From: Phallusia fumigata | Lineage: Eukaryota > Chordata > Ascidiacea > Phlebobranchia > Ascidiidae | Assembly (NCBI GenBank): GCA_008931825.1 | Contig: QXVZ01006640.1 | Location: 1-46,138 of the forward strand | Length of the DNA stretch: 46,138 nucleotides | Direction of reading: 5' to 3' | Part shown: piece by piece, positions 23,301 to 35,300 of the stretch | Layout of the letters: each line of letters opens with the position of its first letter | Numbering within the stretch: the first letter of the stretch is position 1 | Translations under genes and position numbers: made by a program | The notes under the pieces: model-generated | What the model was told of the DNA's origin: nothing | Databases searched by the model: none | What the model saw: the letters and a program-made list of their open reading frames with translations, nothing else

Positions 23301-26300
23301 GAAAATATTTGCATGTCAGGTTCGCATCGCGAGTGGAATTCAGTAGTTAACACAAAAACGTGGATATTTGTATACAGCCGGTCCCTGTAAATTTTACCCG
23401 GTCGGAAACCCCTTTTCACGCGCCGTGAAATATCTGGCGCCTAACCACGCGCATTATCGCTGAGGTATTACACCAACGGCTTTATTGCATCCTGTTGTCG
23501 CAAACTTAACACTTGGTGGTCGCCACTTTAAACGGCGGTCGGGGTAGTCGCTCACCCGCAAAATTCACTGCATAGAAAGCGGTCGCGCTGTTCGCCGCTT
23601 AACACCCGGCGTTTCTCTCTACACAGCGGTGTTAAACCCAGGCCACACAGGGGTAGAGCGTGTCACCCTCGCATTCTCGTTGGCGTTAAGAGTCAAGGGG
23701 CCATTTGTTTAGACTTGACACAGGAATTTCAACCCCAGCTCTTGTGTGCGCGAGTTCACGCGGGAACGGAGGCGTCAATAAACCGGATTACTCCGCCCGA
23801 CCCGGTTAGGGGTTGCTTGCCTGCACTCGACACTTCGGGGTAAGCCGAGTTATTCGCACTTGCAAGGGGGGAATTTGATGACGGAAGTATCTGGTAGCAA
23901 CCACAGCAGGTTGTTGTGATTGCTGAGCCCAATGACATAAACACCTCAACGGTGACGCAAGGCTTTCGGCACGAGGTGCAGACACCAACAAGCCTGACGT
24001 AATGATTGTTCGCTGCTAAACGGTCCATTGGGCCGATATGCACTGTTATTGGCGTCAAGTTTGATTTGAACACAGCGGAGCTATGTGCAGTTGGCCTCCA
24101 ATGACGTCAAAGTGCAGTGATTTTTGAACATTACAAAGCGATTCCGTGTTGTTAAAGTTGCATTACACGGCAATAATGCTTGATAAGATCGTTCGAAAAA
24201 CTGGGAATTTTCGCTCTTACGATCGCGCTAGCATGGCAGAACTCGTTAAGCTGGCAAATTCTCTTTACGGAAGACATGTGAGCAGAAGCTGTTGAACTGC
24301 TCGTGACACAATTAATGCCACTTAGACCAGTCGTTACAATTCGGTGGTAACAAATTGCTAAGTTGTAGCGGACTTTCCTCTATCGGACTTTGCTGAAGTG
24401 GATACGAATTATCGCATGCACTTCGCATTTGACAACCGCCTTTGTGCTGTAAAGCTGATGCGACAATTATACGGATGGTGAGATTCGCCAGAAAAAGCGA
24501 TTACGGCAAGTACCCAGCAATCATTGGATTTAACAAAAAAATTGGAAGAACTTTGCTACTTGGCATCGCGACCCTTCTATTGAGTAATATGCATAGCCTA
24601 AAGTGGGTGAGATGACTTGCGGATTATCATACACGCAGCAAAGGCACGATAAAGCGCAGGTACCGAACGCCGGGCGAAATATTTGCAAACGAGTTTGGCG
24701 GCGGGTACATGGGTGCGGCGGTTTAATCATTGTAATTTGCCGATTGATACAAAACGTTTTGCTGACCGCGTTGCTCTGGGCGTGTTTCGCAGCCGCTAAT
24801 TTGCGCCCTTCCATTCAATAGCGAGCACGAGAAAACACGTGGAAGGTATGCGGGAATAGTACGGGCTTCCGCCAATATCGCACAGTCTTACCGCGGGGTG
24901 TGGCAAAGTGGAATCGTTTTATTACCTATCGGAAAATTTGATATATGCATAGAACATGGGGCATGTTTATCTCGTCCACGTTGTTACTTTGCGAGTTTAT
25001 CATTTATTTACGTAAACACAGCATAAGGTACTGGGTCTTCCCTCAGCGTGTTGTGTCACACGTCAGCTGGTGAGCAACGACGGCTTCCGGGCACATCAGT
25101 TACTCAGGCGCAGACACTTCGCTATCGCGCGGTTGCATAAACAAATGAAACGTATACAAACTGTCTGTTGACGCAAGTGTGTGTTGATGTCGGTGTAGGT
25201 GTGATGTGGACAACATACGAAGTCATATTGTTCTTTCAGGCTGGGCAAACCCGGCTGGTTTCAAACAGAAAACCCTTGCAGCGAAACATATTGCACTTTG
25301 CACGTTGAAAACATATTAAGCGGTTGGGCATGCGTTTCCTTTAAAGGTTGTACGTATATATAGGCTAAGCGCCATTTTAGGGTTTTTCTATGCTGGGTAA
25401 TAGCCGCATACCAAACTTGGAGAAGCCAAGGCAATGTTCCGCGCATTTTCTAAACAAGAGTCACTTTCTCTTAGTCTCAGTGGCGCGATTAACGTTTACG
25501 TCAGCTGGCTTTGTGCAAGCATGTAAGGAAATCCGGTAACCGATGTAATACGCAAATTACCTTCTCCAGGTCGAGATAAAGCCGTCGCATCCAAGTTTTG
25601 GATCGAAAAACAAGTAGTTACCGATCGAAACACGGTTTATGATCGATAGTTTCGAATCTACTGACTTGTGTTTCTGACCGAAAAACAAAGCAATTATTTC
25701 TAGTAAGCACCTATATTGGCGCAAGCAGTTTAATTAACAAATTGCGCTGTGCTATTTGCGCGACGAAGATTTAATAAGTTTTGTAGGTTATTACACTCGA
25801 CACCGCCCTGACCTTTCGTCAGTCCTAAGTAGGCGATATTACGGGACATGGACCGATTGGGCATGCTCAGATTAGCATACACACGGCAGATTAGCATAAA
25901 CATGTGGCGCACGTTACACTGGCAAAATCATGTTGTGGCGCAATTAAGCACCTAGTTGGATGTTGGCCGGGGGAATACTTTTGCCATGCTGCGGATTGGT
26001 GCGGGGGTATTTTCGGATTGAGAAAAAGCGCGTGAACAGTTATTCAGCATTTTCTCTGGTTTGAGGACAGTATACTGTAGCAACATCACGTGTTGTACCC
26101 TCAGGCCTGGTTATATACGGATCCGTTCCAAATATACTTTGTTCGTTTTCGCGTGGTTAGCGAGGAGTGATTACTTGGTTGGAACTTTGGGATAATCCAT
26201 AATGGATTTTTTTCGGGGTTGCCAAATTTGCCGGTGAACTTAACAAGCTGTTTCAAATGTCAACAACACGTTCAATCTCCGAGGGCCCTATCTGCAACCA

Positions 26301-29300
26301 GCTTAGGTTTGTTTGGCACGGGCGGTAATCGCGAGGTCCAATCAGCAGGCGCACGCAAAGGGATTACGAAAAATTCCCAAAAACTGCAGCTCTTATCTCA
26401 CCGCTATTTGCCACGTTGATAAGGGATTCGTTGCCACATACATCAATGTCACACTGCACCGTTTGCAAGTTCGCCAAATGGGTTTTATGCACGCTGCATT
26501 ACGTAAGCTCTTACTGCCGCCCCGGCGGATTTAGGGCTGTCAGTCTGGCGCAAGTACGGCTCGGTTAGCTCCTAATTAGATTTCCAAACAATGGGCCGAG
26601 AGTGGCGCAGGTCGAGACGAGAAGGGACGGCGCTGGCTGATGCAAGAAAATATCTTAATTGGATGTTGACCGAGCTTTTTCGGCGCGAGTGCGGTGGAAG
26701 TGTGTGAGAGGGCGACCAGGGGCAGGTCGGTTATGACGGAGATGCCGGCGCAATTCGACACCGTAATTGGCTGATGTGCAGGCACCTGGCCTTTCCAGCA
26801 AGCGGATTACGCAACACAGTCGCAGCGGCACTGGAAACTTTCGTGTTGTTGGAAAAGCAATTTTCGTTTCTTGCGCAACATTAGGGTGAATGCAACGGGC
26901 AATAGCACTTACATAATTTGCGTGGGTCGGCTGTCTTCGCCTGTCTTGGTGGGCTTGTTGAGGCGATAACGCATGCCCTCCTGCAGGATGGCAAACGACG
27001 GCTGAGGAAGCACGCCTGTCATGTAATCCAGGGTCTTCTTATTGTTGGTAGTCAGCATCTGTACATACAATTACGCTATTTAATCACAAACGTGCGAGGT
27101 GTTTAACAAATATAAAGTATAGGGAAGGATCCCAGTCTAATGATAATTCATCTTGTTTTAGCACAAAGTACACTTAATGCCGAATTTGCATGCCCTGCCC
27201 TACCCAAAGGCCATCGCATCTGATCGTATCAGGCACACAACATTTTGCCATCTAAGGTGTAATAACACGATGTACAAAACACGTAATAAAAGGTGAAAGT
27301 TTTTAGGCAACCCCACGGAGACGGGACATGTCCAGACACAGACTCAACAACGAACCAGGAAGTCCGCAAACCGCCATCCCCAAAAAGTTTATCAATTGCC
27401 AGAACGTCAAAACTAGAGGAANGGGTCTTCTTATTGTTGGTAGTCAGCATCTGCACATACAATTACGCTATTTAATCACAAACGTGTGAGGTGTTTAACA
27501 AGTATAAAGTATTGGAAAGGAATTCCAGCCTAATGATAATTAAACTTGTTTTAGCGCAAAGTACACTATTGCCGAATTTGCATGCCCTGCCCTACCCAAA
27601 GGCCATCGCATCTGATCGTATCAGGCACACAATATTTTGCCCTCTAAGGTGTAATAACACGATGTACAAAACACGTATTAAAAGGTCAAAGTTTATAGGC
27701 AACCCTACGGAGACGGGACATGTCCAGACACAGACTCAACAACGAACCAGGAAGTCCGCAAACCGCCACCCCCAAAAAGTTTATCAATTGCCAGAACGTC
27801 AAAACTAGAGGAAGACCAACAATCGCGGTTTCAATAAACAGACCAGCGCGTTAACGAGCAAATTAAAACCCTTTCGTCTGGGGCATAATTGCCGCCGCCT
27901 TAGCCCACGACCGAGCAGCGCAGCGCAGTGATTAGTTGAGGACAATTACAGCCAAGCTTTTTTATCGCTCTACGTCACTATCTCTAGATTTCTGTCACGA
28001 ACTGGACGCGGGATCTCAGAAGTGACGGGCACCGTAAGCAAACTGACCTGAGCGAGGCTCTTATCGACTTTCATGATATCGCGCGTCAAATCGGGATGTT
28101 CTTGCTCGAGAGAGGAGGCCGGAAGTAGTGAGACATCCGGCAGCAGCGGTTCCGGCGAGATTTCAGGAGGAGGACTCGAGATGATCTGCGAAGATAAAAG
28201 CATCTTTGATCGATTTAAATCCTTTCCAACCGCCAAGTTGAATCACGCACGACTGAGAGATGCTCGCCGCCGATACAAAACATATGGACTGTGATAACAT
28301 CGCCTGGACTTGCGGGGACAAATCCGCGTGAATCCGACAGCCGGCGACGATAATGATCCGCTACAAACAACCGCGGCACGATCAAACCTTTTGCACATCT
28401 CAAAGGATCGTTATGCCCAACAAAATGATACATTTTCCTGTCAGAATGCACGAAGCTCAAACGCTTGTGCAATGATCGAAATTCCGCCGCCGCCGGCTAA
28501 GGAATTTTCGTTGACGTATTAGGGTAGGTTGGAACCTTTGTGGGGAGATTGAGCTTTTTGCGTACGGGGATTACACAGGTATGCAATGTCGATGATGCAA
28601 TACGCGTACAATGCTCAAACCGGAGTGCCCATTCATGCGAGTTTTATCTATGCGGAGGTGAAAGCTATATTGAGACGCATGTATGGTATACGTGGTGTCT
28701 GTATAACGTGGTTTACAATGAGTTTACAGCCGAATTTTACCAAGGCATACATCGAACAAATGAAATGCTGTTCTAATATGCTTCGTATGCAGAAAGGTTA
28801 AGCGACATGAGGTGCCACGTAAATGGAAAATCCCCATGGAGACATACCACGGACTCATGGTTCGTAAACTTATTCAGGAACTATATTCACGTAATTTCTC
28901 AAACGCTCCAGGAATTGTATTTGTGAGGAAACTGGGACAAATCGCATGTATATTTAGAGTCAAAAAGTTGCCAAAGCCATTAAAGAGTCTAAAATTTCGG
29001 TTTTTATAAACAGTATTGTACGTCACAACAGTGTTACAGAAATAGGCGGGCGTAAAGAATGGTGCTCCACTTCCCTATGTATACAGCATCGAAACCCAGT
29101 CAAGTAAACAGGATACAGCTTAAAACAACATCGCCATACCAACCTTGGGTTCTTCCGCGTCTAAACTTTCCTCTGTAACTTCCTCCTTTGTTTTCGTCTT
29201 ATCCTCCATGTTTTGCGCAGATTCCACTTCCTGCTCCGTTTCAACAGTTTCCGTCGCTTTTACAGGCTTGAAAACGTTCTCGTACGGGCGGCTTACACCG

Positions 29301-32300
29301 TTCATATGCACGTTTTCATATGTAGATGGCTTAACGCTGCTGTTATTGTTGTCCGACTTCGGCGGTTCGCTGTCCGAGTCGCCAATCAGGTAAGTTTCTT
29401 CCCTGTATGTATCAGCTGGTGTCGGTTGCTTGTCGACGCTCGCCTTGCAATGAACTGGCATCACCGAGTTCGTCTCGTGTGGCTGCATCAGCTTTGCTTG
29501 TGAAGTGGGGGATAATGCGCTGTAAGGGTAAAGGTTCAATATTAAGAGGAATTGTGGCAACACCGATTAGCAGTCTACTTAAAGTTGCTACTTTGCGGCC
29601 TAATCGACAGATTAAGTTTTATTTTTATTAGGTTCCGCGTACATGGCTTAATATGAGACGTTCAGACGAGTTGATGTTTATATTAAGAGCGTGCAAAGCG
29701 ACTGCCACGCATATCACGGACATCACTTTAGTCAGGGGAGTCTGTCTGCAACACCGACTCAAGACCGGAAAGCCTTACACCCGATCATTTTTGTGCGGTG
29801 CTGGCAGTTTTGCTGTAGAAGCGAACGTTTACCCACGGTTTGAAACGATGACTGCACAAATTCAACTCGTTAACCCTTTTCAGGCGACTATAAACAAATT
29901 TGATATTCTGTACACAATGGTACGATGATAGATTAATCTACACAAGATGTTCCTGTTGGCAAAAGAAGTTGTCGGTAATCTTTGGTCTAAAGAAGACCAG
30001 GATCAAACAATACTTCCTAAGAGCACAAAATTGGCCTGTGGTTTATATTTCCTTCCAGCAAGCTTTTAAAGCATTCCTGCAAAGCAATTACCTAAGTATC
30101 TGCGTCATCAAATCCATGGTACGGACTGCACTTGGTCTTTATAAGGAAATCACTTCTCGCTTAAAGACAAGACTGCTGCAAGCAGATCAAACCACAGGCT
30201 ACAGAAAACCACTAATCAACCCTTTGTACAGAGGGAGACGGATAGGAAATGCCTTAACGAGCCGTAATCTCACACGTGTAATGCTTTCTGCCAGCCGACG
30301 CAATTAAACAGAAATGCCTGCCCCTTGAATGGCGCACGAAGTTTATCGCAGTAAAATGACAAGACTGCCGGGCAACCGCCCAACGCACTGTGTGTCCGAT
30401 GAAAGGAAGCAGCGTCAATTATGTCATCGCACATCACAATGCAACACGACAAGCTATGACGCATTACGTTAAGCGAGAGCTCGCTATTCAGGAGCCCAGC
30501 ATTATTGTGATGACGTGATGGGCAAAATGGACGGCTGTCACGAATTTATAATAACCCAAGCGCAAATTTCGCGGAGCCTGCTTGACTCGAGTCCAATTAT
30601 GGCGACTCCTGGAAGGTCAGTGCGCGCGGAACTCTACACAAACCCATGTATGATGAAACGCTTGCGACGGAAAGGCAAAAATACATGGAAATTGCAACTC
30701 TTGGAAGTGCTTAAAGTGGCTAATTCCGTGTGTTTTGCTGTGGTTTCGTCCACTGTCAAGGTACCAAGTATGACCAAAAGTGCAGTGATTTTAACGCTAC
30801 AGCGAAACTCACAAAGTGTGTACTAAGCCTAATCGATAAAGGTAGAGTGGGTGGTTAGACTGTCTGATGCTAATCAGTGATTAACGAACAGTCGTTACGT
30901 GTACGCACCGCAGACAATTGTATCCGTTGGTAACGCGTTAACTAAACTAATTAATGGCGCAATTACCCTTCGAAATAATGTCGACGATTCGAACATTTTG
31001 ATTTGTTGTAAAGTTGATTTCGGGGTCACGAGGTAGAACAATAGGAACAGGGCAATGTGAATCAATTATCAACGTAACGGTGAACTGGTGCACGAACCGT
31101 TACGTTGGTCTGTGAGCTAAATGGTACGCGACCTTTTAATAGAGAGGTCGGTATTCGCTGGTCGTTCACGTATTTTAAATACAAGCAGACTTATAGCTTA
31201 TAAACACTTCGAACCGACATCAACCAGCAGTGTTGCAAGCAGCTAAAAATACCTTAACGCTAAAAGTGGAATCTATTTAAACAGGCAGTATGTAAAAATG
31301 GATTTGTTTTTTACAGCCCCAACCAAATTTAGATCGAAGTACTGTGCATTTAAACATAAAAACTTCGACCGCAAAACTGAAATTTACATTTTATCGCGTC
31401 GTTTTTACCGCATCTGATTACATCTACACATCATAATCTTACCGTGTTGGAGTTTCAGTCTTCTCTGGAATCTCTGGTGGTGGCGGAGGTGAAGGCAGCG
31501 GCAGGTCAGATTGACGCTGCAAGTATTTCTTCACAAGTTTTTCTTTGGCGCCCGTCGCCGGCTCAACCTTGGGCGGGGGCGCTATTGTTTTCGCTGTCGA
31601 CATCTTAGTCTTAAACGAAGTCGTTCGCTTGACCTTCTTGATAATTTCAGCTACTTTTTCGTCAGTTACGTGCTTTGGCGGTTCCTGGGGCAGTGGTTTC
31701 ACATCAACCGACTTCTTCGCATCGTCTGTGGCCTTAACCGTGATAGGACTGGTGATTTGCAGCTCGACTTTGCTCACGTGTTTCTTCTCGTCGCCCGACT
31801 CTCCATCGCCCTCTCGCGGCGAGCGGGGTTTCGGTTTCTTGCGGCGCTTGTCAACACGATACGTGTCAGTGTTAAAGGCGTGTCGGTTTTTGGTCGTGGC
31901 TTGCGAGGTTGGCTCAGGAACGGACACCGGAGTTTCCTCCGACCTTTCTGTTTTGTCTTCAAGCGGTGATAGAGCGCTGGAAGTTGATAGAGTGAGTCAG
32001 TTTTATTTGTTACTGTATTACTTGGGTTGCAAGCGCTTATGCATTGATGTGAAGTGGCTGTTGTTCGAACTACAAAGAACCGTATTGTCACAGACATGAC
32101 GCAGCGTTTGGTGCTTGTAGACTGTGTGAACTAAATCATTGCTAAAAAGGACATATTCCTTGAGCTAGAACCTATTACGGCATCCCCTGTACATCGATAA
32201 TGTTGCAGAATTTCATTCAATGATTAATTAATTAAATAAGAAAAAAACGGAGATGGAAACACAAAACAAACCATCCAAAAATTGTTTTAAAACTTACAGA

Positions 32301-35300
32301 ACAATTTCGTCAGGTGGAGCTGGAGAAGTGGTGAGCTGAATCGGTGAACCGGGCTGTTCGTTGATCTCATCCAGTACCGGGAACTTGCCAATCGACGTGG
32401 TGGAAACGGATGAGAGGGAGGAAAGGTTACTGATGGTGGTGGCGGATGAGGCGCTGCTACTGCAACCGACAACCAACGACAGAATAAAGTACAATTGTGT
32501 CAGTTTGGGCAACATCTTGGTTGTACAAACCTGTTGGAATTCCTCTGCCTCGTACGTGGCCTTCGAGGTGGAGCGTGGACGCCTTCGTCATGGTGGTGTG
32601 ACGTCTACGTGGCAAAGTACAATGGTTGAAGATTAAGGAAAGCAGACAGTACAAAGCTTCTTGTGTGGCAAAAAAATGCTTACAACGTTTAACGGCGGAT
32701 CGATATTCGGACTCGACTTGGAACGATCTCTCTTTTTCTTGGGTGAGCAGTCCACGGAGTCTTCAGGGTGATGCGACGGTGATTGAACTTCTGAACGCAA
32801 ATAATAGACAATGCTCAGATTGCGTGTGGTGCGAATTAACTAAGCTTCTTCACTTAGGAGCTATCACATTTTGCAGACTGTAAACTCATACGAAAAGTAA
32901 AGATGTGCAAACAAACCGATTCCTTCGTCGACGAGGTTGCTCAATGACGGCGATCTGCCTTTCAACTGATCCTCCGATATTATGGCACCCGACCTACAGT
33001 AAAACAGTTGCTTTATTTTCTGTCTTTCGTTTGCAGTGTGTTTCCCCGTTAACATGGATAGTGTGGTAGACAGCCAATATAGATGGTTGTGGCCCCGGCT
33101 ACCATGGTGAGCCGAGATTGGCGCAAAACTTACTTGGACATTTTCTGGAACTTTGCCTGGATTTCGCTGTAATTTTTCAGTTTGCGAACACTCGTCGTGT
33201 GCTCGGGTTTCAGGTGAGAGGTTGGTGTGACGTGGATCTTATCGTGTGGCTTGACTTCGGTTCGCAGATCACCAGAGGACCTGTCAAGAGGGAAATGTGT
33301 TAAAATTAAAGAGCAACGCACGCTAGATTTTGACAGATTTCCTTCTATTTGGGATCCCAAAAGAAACCTCTTGCAATGCGTTGCAACTCATATGGAGCCC
33401 CTACTTGCAATGCGTTGCAACTCATATGGAGCCCCTACTTGCAATGCGTTGCAACTCACATGGAGACAGTGCTAGTTTAAAGTTGTTACTTACCCTGTTT
33501 TTGTGACCCGGCCTTCAAGCGCTTTCGCCTCTCTCCTCCGTTTTTCTGTCTCATCACTGTGCGACGTGTGGATGCTAGTCGATGACGTGTATTGGCCCTT
33601 GCCGAGTGACGGGCTGCTGCGGCGCGAAATTAAATCATGTTACTAGTGGAATGATCCCTAAAGGAAAGTGCTTTATGCTTGTAAAAACAAATTTCTGAAC
33701 AGATAAGCGCAGATTCAAGTCCTACAAGTACATTTTAGTTGTTTTTTTCTGTAGTTTGCGTAAGACAACGCTACCTCATTTAAAAAGGTGATGCAACCAA
33801 GGCTTGGGGCAATACACTAAATAGTTCATAAGATCATAAATAATATTATCACAAAAATACCTTTCGTTAGCATTTCTGTTGTTTTTGTTTGACATGTAAT
33901 CAAACATCAGCCTCCCCGCGTCAACCTTTGAGTCGCTTTTCGGTGTCTCGATATCCGGTTTTACATCAATTGAAATTCGCCTGTTTTTTTGCTCCGGAGT
34001 CATACGGGAATACTGGTGCTTCCGGGTCGGGGAGAAATGATCAGAGTCGTCCGAGTTAAAACTACATAGAGTCGCAATGTGGCGTGTTAATTTTTTCTGC
34101 CTGCTAATGCGCTAGCAGGAAATATGCAGAGTCGCTTGTTTGGTGTTTCCATTTTACAAATTAAACTTCGTAGATTCGTGAAAAATTTGTAATACCTAGC
34201 ACGCAAAATTTTAAATGTGAAAATGATTCAAGAACAAAATGCAATCTCTCTATTTTATCACTTGGTACAACTTCCATGTGTTATTGTTTATAACATGTCG
34301 ACAATTAACCAGACATCGATAAATGGAGAAAGGTATGGAAGGTCGCGGATTATTCCACCGAGTAAACACCGCTTTAAAAAAGAAGAAAAAAGAAACAAAA
34401 TTACAAAATTCTTAGCGCAAAAACAGAGGAACAGTCGGGCGACAGAACGGCAGAAGTACAAGCATGCATACCTGGGAATTATATTTCGTGGAAGGGACTC
34501 CGCTTTGCGCCCGTAATTCGGCGGGGGATTATAAGTCGGCACAACGTGGGTGCGTTGGACCGGTGCATGCCTGATGACGAGAAACAAAAGCATGCAGAAA
34601 ACCAGCGGGGAACCACCGAACACGAGAATCGATGTTCGGCCGAAAAATCATGCGAAATATGTTGTACGGATGGTGGGGGGTGAAATTAGGTGTTTTTTTA
34701 ATATGATGACTTAAAAAAGGCACATGGATTTTTATTTTGATCTGTTGAAAATTAGGTTTAGCGTTTATTCAACGCACAGCATGGTACGGTTTTGATTGGT
34801 GTTTTTTATGCTTCTGATATTTCTGTCGAAGTGATTTAGTTAGGTGAAGTCTACAAACATGCCATTTTTCGCATTATCGGAGCTCTTTCGAAGTAAAGGT
34901 TGGCTCCCGACAGTCATATTAACTGTTTCAAACTTCATGCCAAATGTTTTGATGCAAAAACACGCAAAAAGGTCACACACGAAGGTTTCATGCCTTGTGC
35001 TAACCTGTTTGAGCGCTGTCTCGTGACACCTGCCGACTTTGGTCGCCGTCTATCACCGTCACGAGATGTCGCCAACGAGTCGCTCGAGGATTTGTGACTT
35101 GAGCGACCCGAGATTGGTTCGCTGCCTTCGTCGATTTCGTTGCCATGGGAACGAGACCTGGTACAAAGTTTGGGTTTTTATGTTGGAAAAGAGCGCTGGA
35201 AATTTAATTAAGGCCAAATAGAAGTGACCTATTGTGATCAAATGGATTTCTCAGATGAATTAATCTTAACAGTCTTTGGATTCAGTCTTGGACTTTGTAA

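Larger units (their letters stand above)
12225..26912. other. 14.7-kb Shroom intron without convincing genes
   Basis: This one intron separates exon 17 from the first ASD2 exon. It looks richer in G+C and CpG than the left 10 kb. The longest open frame, 225 codons at 12580-13257, has no domain or protein-like composition. It contains an unmerged repeat (14522-15931) and six complete TGACGTCA palindromes, five between 17752 and 19710. No tRNA, rRNA or transposon was recognised. Confidence 0.65.

Noticed and set aside
29900-30307. 135-codon plus-strand frame in the intron between Shroom exons 14 and 15
   Set aside because: No domain and no supporting splice or start context.
31545-32099. 184-codon plus-strand frame
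   Set aside because: It is the antisense shadow of Shroom exon 14, which has phase-matched splice sites on the other strand.
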